DNA of 64,000 nt from positions 1,860,001 to 1,924,000 of the forward strand of contig JAJFZO010000087.1 in assembly GCA_021397835.1 (NCBI GenBank), read 5' to 3'. The first letter of the stretch is position 1; each line of letters starts with the position of its first letter. Below are positions 54,675-64,000 of this stretch, in pieces. The translations under genes were made by a program, and so were the position numbers. The DNA is from Moringa oleifera. Its lineage: Eukaryota > Streptophyta > Magnoliopsida > Brassicales > Moringaceae. The notes beneath the pieces are model-generated. The model had not been told where the DNA came from. It worked only from the letters and a program-made list of their open reading frames with translations, and ran no database searches.

Positions 54675-57600
54675 TCATTTTGTAGGTTTGTTGCGAGCAA
54701 ACCGTTGCAAACTTTTTGGTATTTCGGTTTCCTGACTTGTTTTCTGCTTCTTTCTGGACAATTCTTGCTCCTTCATGTCTTGCTCAAAGAAAGGCCTTTT
54801 GGCATTCTCAATGATCTCTTTTTTCTTCTTCAATCTATTACTGGGTCTGTTCCTGCCTTTTGTTTTCTTCTTCAGGGTAATGCCTTTCGCAGCTTCCACA
54901 GCAGCTTCCATCTCAGCCTCTTTCTCCTTCTTTCCTGTCTTTTCTTTCTTCTTTGTCGACCTCACTGTTCCGATCTTTGTTGGGTCCAGCATGATTGTTT
55001 CAGGGGGGAGCTTCTCAAGAAGAGACCTAACTTCCTTCTCTCTTCTCTGTTTAGATGATTCAAAAGGATTTCCCACCCAAGAATCGAAGTTGGGTTCTCC
55101 TGATCCTGGAATAAGAATACTGGACCAACCCATTGAGTGTCCTATACCCAGAACATCTTCATACGGTCGAAAGAGAAGTTTTCCAATCTGGTAACCTCTT
55201 GCCATTGAATGATTCATGTATCTGCTGTATGTCTGAGATCCTGAATAATCTCTCAGAATTTGTGCAAATGATCCTGTACCAGCAGCCAGCAGACCTTTCT
55301 GACTGAAATTCAAGGTCCCTGCATGACCAGGCAAAGTCTGAAGAACTTCGAATTTTCTCAGGTCCCAAATTTTGATTTTCTTTTCCCTGCCAGCTGTAGC
55401 CATGATATGGCCATTAGGGTGGAATGCTAATGCAGAAACAGGCCCAGGGTGACACAGCATCTTGACCAGTGGAACAGCACTGGTTGGCTTCCACATGGTT
55501 ACTACACCACATGAATGACCCAAACCAACAACCCCATTGAAAGGATTCACATGCATTACATCGGTACGGCCTAAACCTGTTCGGAAATTACCGACCATCT
55601 GACCCATCGTAACATCCTGGTAGTGGAGCTGCCCAAATTTGTTTATCGACGCCAGGAGGAAGTGATTTTTCAGAAACTGAAGTCTTAGCACTGCACCATG
55701 TTCCTGGAACAAATGAAAATATGACATCAATACTCAACAATCAGACAAAAGTGACAGTCTTAAGCCAGAGCCTGTATTCTGAGATAGAGTATGAACGCAA
55801 TCAAAGGAAACTAGGCTGCACATCATGTGAAAGAGTATGAAATCTATTTTTAAAGGTTCTTAGCCTGCAAATACTATACTAAGGCAAAATATCTCTGAAG
55901 AGGGATAATGTTTCTATAAAGGATCTGTGATTCTCTTTGATGGACACATGACCTGCCAAATCTCAAATGAAGTGAGGGAATTATGTTGTCTGGGCAAAGA
56001 TAAGAGAATTATTTCTAACATCCATCCCAAACATCAGTTCAAAACTCAGGCAAATGCAGTACACTGACCTTTAAACAATGAAGTTCAGTCCCATCGCGAT
56101 TGTAAACATATGGGTACCTGTCATAATTTAAATTTTTAGCTATAGCATATAATTAAGCTAGATAATACTCTAATTAACAGTAGAAGTAACCCTGTCGATG
56201 ACATAACAAAAACTTTTGAATTATCTTTAACAAGTGTTCCCTTAACCATGTGCAGCAGATAAAAGGTATCAGCACTGGAAGAAAAGTTGCACGCAGCTAT
56301 GCTCACTCACACAGATTCAACTTGTAATGTATATTATATTATTAGTGACTCCTCTAGGAAAGATATGCCGATTTGTTAAAAAGAAAAGATTCAACAATCC
56401 AGAGAATCCCTTACTTTTTCTGGGCAGCTGCAAAAAATAGTTCATTGTGCAAGAAGACCACATCGCGGACTGTTTCTCTAACCTGCATGAACCAACAACC
56501 ATTTACAAATCAATTACGTTTTCCATAAACAAATTGACCAATAAGCATTAGTTAATCCATGAAGTTCAAATATTACTACGATGTTTGACAAATAGAATGA
56601 TTGAAAAAAATTATTTATTGTCTACTAAAAAAATTAAAAATAAGGGTCAATTACATTAAAAGAACATGCATTTTTCTTACAATCTCAAATTGAGACTTGC
56701 AAAAAAAATAAACAAATAATCTATTTGAGACTTATGTATTTGTTGAATTCTCAATGTGAGACTTTCGTAAATAATTTTTGTTAACATTAACGCTTTTGCA
56801 CACACATGTGATATGCATGTGACTTTTATTTATTTAATTACCACAACACCCTTTTAAACACTATGAAAACAAACAAAATTTTATTTTTCGCATCATATTA
56901 AGTAAAATATGTAAAATATAAATATTTAAAAAATAAAAAAAATGTTTATTTCAATAATATTTTAAAAAATATTAGAATAATTACATAAAAGCTCTTACAT
57001 ACAGCAGTCCACTTTAAGCAAAAGATTGTATCCACGCAATTCAACATCGTTCCAAACACTCTTTTAAACTTTGAAAGACAAATTTGCTTAAGTTGGTTAT
57101 ACCTGAATCTCTCTAATAAGGTCCAAATTCTTCACGTCTACAAGTGCCAGGTGTCCCTTACGTCCTGCAACTGCCATATGCCGACCACTCGCTGTATAGT
57201 CAAGAGTGTATGGACCAAGTTCTGCACATTTAGGTTGGAAACCAAGGTGAGTCAAAAGGAACCAAAAGAAAATTATTTAGGCCCTGAACAAGAACCATGT
57301 CTTAGTAAGTGCCAAAAAAAAAAAAAATTCCTACTGTATGGTATTCCCTTGGGTGCCAAGCAAAACTGCAAAATCTTACAGTGGAAACAATGAGAAAACC
57401 TTTTTACCCCTACAATAGCTTCAGGCTGGGTAAGGTTTGCTAGAAATGAGAAAAGAAGAAGAGATTGTGATTTAACTACTAATTGAACCATCGAACAATC
57501 TTGGCATTCTCATTATTTCAAAAGACCAAAACATATCAACAACTTCTTTTTTGACGAAAATTTTTCAATAAATTAACCCAATAATACAACTACCTTGACC

Positions 57601-60110
57601 TTCTTACAAACCTAAGCTTAATTATACATCTATGTAACTTAGCTCAACTCAACTAAGCTTTAATCTCAAACTAGTTAGCACTTCACAAGAACCTGTCACT
57701 CCAATAGCCCCAAACTAAGGCCATCCTACATTGTTGGAGAACAACTCCTTTATTCCATTTCATGTGATTTATGGTCTCGCATATAGCCCTTGCCATTGAG
57801 CCTAACCATATATAATTATCTTGTTACAAGATAGCTATCAGCATATGCATAACACTTTAAGCACATGAGCCAAGCTGGATAAGAAAATGCAGAAATGTTT
57901 AGCAACATAGCAGGTCGTAACTCCCACCATTTTAAGTAATGGTCACCTTCCAAGGGGTCTAACATCACACAATAATCAAACTTCATCATAATTAGTCTTG
58001 CAGCTGGCATATAATAATGAAAAACATCCAAGACCTTGGCTAAACTAACCTATTCTTTCTGGCAAATAATTACTTCAGAAGACCATCTCACTAATAAACC
58101 TCATGATCTCCATCTAAAGAGAAACAAAAATAATTAACTTTTTTTTTAGGGAAGAACATCTATGCACTTAATGAGTAAGCAAGCTTTCTTACACCAATCT
58201 TGTTGTCTTATATCCTTGCTCAAATCAGCTGCTAAACATGACCATAATCTTGATGATGTTTTAGGATCAGAATTAGAAAAGAGATAATATGATTAAAGTC
58301 TTCATTTTCTTTGATTGACTAATTGCTCCTTACTCTGCTGAGAGCTTTCTCCCATTATCAGTAGCGTTTTCTAAGAAATCCTAAGGAATTGATTGTCTTC
58401 TTTCTTTTCCTTTTTGGTTGTCCAATTCTCCTCTCTAGTACCAATTTTCTTTACTTGCTAGAAAATCCAATCTTAGTTAGTCAACCTAACTTCAGAACCA
58501 CACATGCAATTGCAAAGAACTCACCCCAGTTAAGTTGTTTCTTAAGAACCCAAGAAAATTGCCACTGTAAGAATTTTCCTTGAACAATTCATTGGATAGC
58601 AATCAAGAGAGAAACACTAACGTGGTAAAACTATGTCATATTGGTTTCTTGCACTTGAAATATCTACTTCACGAGCAATATCTTCCTGCTTGATCCTCCA
58701 TGTCTTCTCAATACCTTCAGGCTCCAAATAGCCTCCCTCACTTGGCAGAAGCCACTGAAAAGAAAGATGACAAATAGATACAATCATACAAACTTGGTGC
58801 ATAAAGATCTAGAACCGGAATATCAAAACATAAGACAACACTATTCCAAAAGAAAAAAGATTAAAAGAAAATTCTTGGGTTTCCTCTGAGATCTTTATTC
58901 AGTTAAAACAAGAAAGAATTACGGGACAATTTCCAGGTGACATGAGAGCCCACGTTACTTTCCCTGTGCTAAACTCAAGAATGCAAAAAGCTCCCCTCTT
59001 CCCTTGTTAGTTAGTGCTTTTTATACCCTCTCTCAAACTCCCTTCCTTCCCTGGGCATAACAACTCTAACTGCCCTTCTAACTGATTAGCAGCCCAGCTA
59101 ACAAACTCGACCAGCCCGGTTCCCTCATGCAATAGCCTCCCCTGTCTAATTCTTGTTCTTACGCGCGGAATAAGTAAATCTGATTTGAGGTCTATAATAT
59201 ACATCACTAAACAGTGATATAATGACATACATAGATCTTGCATGATTTAAAGAATGAAAGTTCAAATGGATGAAAAATTTACCTTCTCCACCTTTGCGGC
59301 AGCTTTAGCAGATTTTCCATATAATTCTTCTTTGACAGCAAGTTGACCCTTTAACTTTTTGTCTTGCAGTACCTGCAGAAACAGAGAAGATATAGTGAAA
59401 TAGAAAACCTAACCACAAATAATCATTGCCATAAATCTCAATTACCAATGTCATACCTCCAAATTAGGACCTTCTCCTCTAAGATATTTCTTTATTTTTG
59501 CATCTAACTCATCAGAGATCTCCTGCAATGAAAAGAAAAAAACAAGGACACATAAGAATAATTTAACGCAAGAAAACATAGAAATACAACAAATATACCC
59601 AGTACATTAACAATTTTCAGGAAATAACTGCTAATACAAATAAAATTGTGAAAGATATCCACAGATGGCCATATGACAGATGACAGCATATTCTCCAGAC
59701 AATCACAGCAGAGTCACAAACCTTCCTTTCTCAAAGCTAGGTCGAAAGTATCTTAAAGAAGCATCAAATAATCAAAGCAAGGTAAGATGAAGGAAGGGAA
59801 AGTAGGAAACCATACAATATATGTAGCTTTAACCCTCAATCATGTCTAAGGAAAATGTTTCTCCATGTTAAACACAGTGGATGCTCATAATGTAAGAACT
59901 TAACTAAGATCTTGCTTTTATCGAACTTGATACAGACCATGACAACAATCAACTATTTTTGTTTGAAAATATCAGCTCTTGCAATAAACTATTGAAACAG
60001 GTATGTTCAAAGCTTTGATTTTCAGATAAAATGATATTTGAATCAACAGATACCTGCTCAATGGAAGGTAAAATCTTTTCAGTAGCAGCGGTATCTGGCT
60101 TCTGGCCCAT
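54675..60110 (-). CDS. UTP7: UTP7/WDR46 (BING4) WD40 protein of the small-subunit processome
   Basis: Nucleolar WD40 protein that joins the U3 snoRNP/SSU processome and is needed for 18S pre-rRNA processing. Exons: 60054-60110, 59457-59522, 59283-59372, 58622-58754, 57103-57221, 56415-56482, 56069-56117 and 54675-55703. They total 536 residues with frame kept throughout. The N-terminus (MGQKPDTAATEK) is followed by a charged helical segment, then the BING4 signature TWRIKQEDIAREVDISSARN. The WD40 propeller covers about residues 150-420 (GRKGHLALVDVKNLDLIREI, AVLRLQFLKNHFLLAS, VMHVNPFNGVVGLGHS, PVSALAFHPNGHIMATAGRE, KIKIWDLR). The BING4 C-terminal region (RPYEDVLGIGHSMGWSSILIPGSGEPNFDS) and a lysine-rich nucleolar tail complete it. 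The length equals that of the Arabidopsis homologue as I recall it. Confidence 0.95.
56785..56995 (+). repeat. Dispersed repeat, copy 2, inside a UTP7 intron
   Basis: Same family as 38255-38470, lying in the intron between UTP7 exons 57103-57221 and 56415-56482. Just beside it (56660-56770) is a TTGAGACTT-type short repeat. It is an intronic insertion with no effect on the coding frame. Confidence 0.5.
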
Positions 60111-60142
60111 CTGGGTGGTTGGAAATGTTATTTATGTAAAAA

Positions 60143-60757
60143 CTGCAGGGGTGTCAACATAATAACAGGTGATCAGATCATTAGATAAAATGTTAACTTT
60201 GGGTAAAAAGGCCCATTGAGGTGCTGCACCAGGTCATGCACAAACAATCAACAGTCCAATCAGGTCCTCAGTACCCACATGCATTATAAAATTCTACAGC
60301 AAAACCCAAGCTTCTCATTCAGGGAGGAGAATATAAATTGGTCTCACAAAAAGGAAAACAATAAATTGAAACTGATTTCAAAGCCAAGGAGAAACCAGCA
60401 ATTAAAACACAATGAGAAACCTAGAATTATAATTTCTCGGACTGAAGAGAACACCCAAGTCTTTTCATCACTTTAAAGAAGCCATAATGAGTTCAACAAA
60501 AAAGTTTGGTACTCTTCATAAGCTCCTCAACTTCCCGACATAAAATAAGCAAACCTGAGAACCTGAGATTTAAATACTCTTTTCTCGTCGCAGCAACCCA
60601 ACTAAATTTATTATCTTCTAAAACTCTAAAAACACACATTTTATTGCACGATATGAAGAGATAGAGAGAGGCTTAATTTACACAAGACGCCTACTAATTG
60701 TGCTCTCGCAACAAAGAGTAACTGCAGCAGCGTCTAGGCTTCTATTTGATTAGTTAC
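60143..60757 (-). other. Probable 5' leader intron of UTP7
   Basis: On the minus strand a donor GAGGAG|GTAACT sits at 60757 and an acceptor CTGCAG|TTTTT ends at 60143, 32 bp before the ATG. The upstream non-coding exon would run from about 60900 to 60758 and is CT-rich, as plant transcription start regions often are. Confidence 0.5.
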
Positions 60758-60979
60758 CTCCTCTGAGAACCGTTCTACTAGCTCCACCGAACTACGATAT
60801 GCAAGGATGCTGAGCGACTAAAGAGAGAGAGCGAGAAAGTAAGGCACCATACAGCAAGGCCTAGTTCCGGCGTCAAAGAAGAAGGGAGGTCTCCGGTTTT
60901 GCAATTCTCAAATTTTGGAAGAATGAAAGAGTTAAGGATAATATGGCAACTGTGATTGCACATGACCTAATAAATGAGG

Positions 60980-62080
60980 TTTATCAGTGTTCTCAAATTC
61001 AAATATTTTAAATATTATTAAATTATTAAATATAAAATGCTTAAAATTAATAATTTAAAATAAATTAAAATTTTAATATTATATTTATAATTAAATTATA
61101 TAAAAATTAAAATTAAAAGTACCTTAAAATTTATTTCTTTTTGTTTTATTGGTAATTAATTATATTTTTTATGTTAACAAAATTAAAATTTGATTATATA
61201 AACACTATTGAAAAATAATGTTTATAGATCAGTATTTTATAAATTTCATAAAAATAATATTAATAAATTATTTAAAATTATAATTTTGATAATACAGTTT
61301 AAAATTAACTAAATTATTAAAAATTAATTATAAAATTTATAATATAAAAAATTATTAAAATAATTAATGATCATATTCATATATGTGATAAAATTTTAAT
61401 TAAACAATTATTAATTATAGTAACAAAGATGATTAAATAAATATTGTAAATAAAGTTGATGATTTATAACATATTAAATTTAAATATTTTAAGATAAAAG
61501 TTATCAAAAAAGTTATCAATAAATTTTGAATTAGTATTTTAAAATAAATGACACTTTAACTCAACAGTCAAAAAATCATATCTAATAAAAAAATAAAGTT
61601 AAAAATATATCATAAATCTACTCTCTTTTGTTTTATTAATAACTGCATCACATTTATTTTATTTTTACATATTTTTAATATAAAATAACATAATAATATC
61701 AATATAAATTAATTATATAATATCATTCGAAAATAACTAATATTTGTAGTTATATTTATTATATTTTGCAATCGAACATTAAAAATAAATAATATACCTT
61801 TGACCTTCGATTGTAATCAATTTTTTAAACAATTTTTTTTCTTTACTTTTCAATTCTAAATAAGAATGAACTTTTCAACCTTCTAATAACATCTAAACAA
61901 ATAGAAATATTATAATTTTTGTTACAATAAAAAATAAAAAAATTACTAACAAAGATTAAAAAATAAATATAAAATATAACTATGGAAAGATATTACTCTA
62001 AAAATGTGACTAAATATCATTAAAATAAATAAATATTAAATTTAAATATTTTGATGAAAATCATGAGTTCGACCATCGGT
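60980..62080. other. Very AT-rich DNA between UTP7 and the Helitron relic
   Basis: No open frame or repeat unit of note. The sequence is almost entirely A/T-rich runs and may include the decayed 3' end of the Helitron relic. Confidence 0.55.
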
Positions 62081-62129
62081 TTTATTATTGTATTTATTGT
62101 AAAATTAATAATAAAGTCATTCTTCACAG

Positions 62130-62486
62130 ATTTAAATACTTACCATCCGAAAAATTTTAAAATTTTTAAAAAAATAATATTTTTTTCTGAATAACTGCAT
62201 GTATTTAGCAACTCTTTTTGAAAATTTTTGCATATATGTAATCTTTCTATGAAAATAAAAAATAAATATAATGAATCCAAATTCATTGTTTGTATTCATA
62301 AGATAACATATGTAATATATTATTAAATGAACATTCTTGTTCATATAAAAGAATTAAGTTCAGATCATTTAGCTCATTATCTTTATATATGTTCATTGCA
62401 TTCGATAGTTTTATAATATGAATTTTAAGTTTCCAATGATCATGAATAGCTAAAATTTGATAGATGAAATGATATCTTTGCATCAT
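62130..62486 (-). pseudogene. Remnant of an RPA-like (OB-fold, DUF223) single-strand DNA-binding protein
   Basis: The minus-strand frame 62283-62486 carries a segment WKLKIHIIKLSNAMN followed by a hydrophilic stretch and LNLILLYEQE. This matches the pattern of the N-terminal OB fold of transposon-associated plant RPA70-like proteins (W-IK-RVIRLW, then a MVLLDE-like strand). A second short frame (62132-62344) continues with FRKKYYFFKNFKIFRM, resembling the later EG-CYFISNF-type strand. Frames change and stops interrupt, so it is non-functional. Plant Helitrons commonly carry such RPA-like genes beside their helicase, and this one lies directly downstream of the helicase remnant on the same strand. 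Confidence 0.5.
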
Positions 62487-62834
62487 GTTTATTGAATATT
62501 ATCTGCAAATGTTTTAAAAAAGTTACAAAAACAATAAGATTAAAAATTTAATTATTTTAAAACTTTTAAAATAATAATTAAAATTAAATACATAACATTA
62601 TTTGACTTAAATAAAAGTAACAAAGAAAAAAATGTGAATGAACTAAGTACCTAAATAATATACATTAAAAATTAGAATAATTAAATGATATTAAGGATTT
62701 CGAAATTATATGATAAATATTTAAAAATAATAAGTGTTTGATATTTTTTAAATATACATTGACATAATTTATCTACTATTTTATTGTATGTGATATTTTT
62801 CATAGAATAATGAGTACGACATCATTTTTTATCT

Positions 62835-64000
62835 TTTTTTTTTTATAGAAGTTTACTCATGAAACTACAACATATAATCAGGCATGATTAAATATTGTTT
62901 TTGGCAATTAATGTAAACTTGCTTAAAAGCCTGTCCTTTACCAGTTGTTGATTGTTATAGTAAATTTTATTAAAAATTGTCTGTGTAAAAAGAAATCGAC
63001 TATTTTGATTTTATACAAAATTTCAACTTGAAAAATGAAAACTCGCAATTTATTGTTGTTCTCTATGATAACCATAGCTTTAATAACTTGTGACCCTAAT
63101 TTTTCGACAATTAATCTTGTATCATTGCAAAGCCCAACACTTTGATTAATATTCAAAAGAAGAATAACTGAAAAATTAACTTTAAGTTCTATCTCATAAT
63201 TTTAAATGCTGGTAAATTTCAATGTATTTAAAAACTTTGTCAAATATGATACTGAATATTTATCAATAGTTTTTGATATTTAAGATATTCTATTTGTACT
63301 AAGATACTTTTTAGTTTTTATTGAAAACATAGTAAGCAGTATACATTCATTTATAAGTAAAATAGCTATATCTTAAAGATAATAATGCTCAACATAATTC
63401 TCTAATAGATTAAGATACGTGGTTGAGATAATTTGGTGGAACAAATTGTTTTTTGATGTAATAAGGAAATCATTTAAGATATCAATTTTGATTCTTCATC
63501 ACTTTTTATTATGACTGAAAGTAATTTTTCATCTTTAAGTTTTAGCACTTATTCATTAAAATCTGAAATTGCTACCATATTAACGATGATCTAGATCATG
63601 ATTTTGTAATCTCATACTAATTATACGGAAAAACACCTTCTAATGGTCCTAAATATTCAACTCACATGTTAAAGCTCTAATAATATCTTTTTTACTAGCT
63701 TGAGGAATAATAGATAGAGATGCTTGAAATCTTCTCTAAGAACAACTATTTTTCCTCCGAAAACTTTTTCTTCATAATTTTGATCAGAAGATGTTATTAT
63801 ATCTTAAGTGTCTGATCTACTACTTTTAATGCATACCAGAATGCCATCGAAGATTAATCCTATAAGATCAAGCCTACTTTACGAATTAATTCTATTAATG
63901 ATATGCCTTGCTTAATTTCATAATACATTTCATCCAACCTAATTACAATTCTCCCACCAAGTAATATAAGAGTAACAGTTTATGAAGAAACAATAACCAA
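62835..64000 (-). pseudogene. Decayed PIF1-like helicase of a Helitron, running off the right edge
   Basis: Pieces of a plant Helitron/PIF1 helicase appear in the correct order on the minus strand. EIKQGISLIELI lies near 63900. A Walker-B-like LIL-D--SM with two in-frame stops replacing Trp and Glu lies at about 63840-63870. FGGKIVVL followed by a degraded DF lies at 63730-63765, then a shifted-frame IIPQASKKDII. NLLENY comes further on, then NINQSVGLCNDTRLIV with FTITIN at 62940-63160, and finally a LYVVVS-V segment near 62865. Frameshifts and many stops show it is dead. The N-terminal helicase part and any Rep domain would lie right of the window. No helicase function remains. Confidence 0.75.

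Noticed and set aside
54705..55194. Plus-strand Phe/Leu-rich frames opposite the last UTP7 exon
   Set aside because: They are antisense shadows of the lysine-rich UTP7 tail (AAG/AAA codons read as CTT/TTT).

Overview
This window is nuclear DNA from a flowering plant, most likely a eudicot. The evidence is multi-exon genes with GT/AG introns, very AT-rich intergenic DNA, and plant-specific families: a GH35 beta-galactosidase, cytokinin dehydrogenase, a PLS-DYW pentatricopeptide protein and three-domain jacalin lectins. The species cannot be named from the sequence. Exons below were placed by reading splice sites and checking that the frame is kept at every junction.

Layout: (1) 1-3.8 kb, minus strand: most of a BGAL5-like beta-galactosidase gene, whose 3' end lies outside the left edge. 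(2) 4-17.4 kb: AT-rich intergenic DNA with a duplicated promoter/leader block at 8.4 and 9.0 kb carrying a cysteine-rich micro-ORF, a possible small gene at 9.2 kb, a long imperfect inverted repeat at 12.5-13.1 kb and a candidate MITE at 15.5-16.1 kb. (3) 17.4-33.1 kb, plus strand: two paralogous three-domain jacalin-related lectin genes flank an intronless DYW pentatricopeptide gene. Between the first lectin and the PPR gene, a gene-less LTR-retroelement relic sits inside one unit of a three-copy repeat. (4) 33.2-45 kb: AT-rich DNA without a recognisable gene. (5) 45-49.3 kb, plus strand: a complete CKX5 cytokinin dehydrogenase gene with a G-box-rich promoter and a motif-rich fourth intron. 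(6) 50.4-60.9 kb, minus strand: an organelle-type RsmI 16S rRNA methyltransferase gene, then a UTP7/WDR46 ribosome-biogenesis gene with a leader intron. (7) 61-64 kb: AT-rich DNA ending in decayed minus-strand RPA-like and PIF1-helicase-like coding remnants, read as an old Helitron that runs off the right edge.

The genes do not form one pathway. The lectin-PPR pair and the RsmI/BGAL5 pair recall neighbouring Arabidopsis loci (At1g19715/At1g19720 and At1g45110/At1g45130, from memory), so part of this order is probably old conserved microsynteny. The most distinctive features are the lectin pair (start-codon-only first exons, diverged linkers, loss of the sugar-binding aspartate in two domains of one copy), the micro-ORF duplication, the nested retroelement and the Helitron relic.
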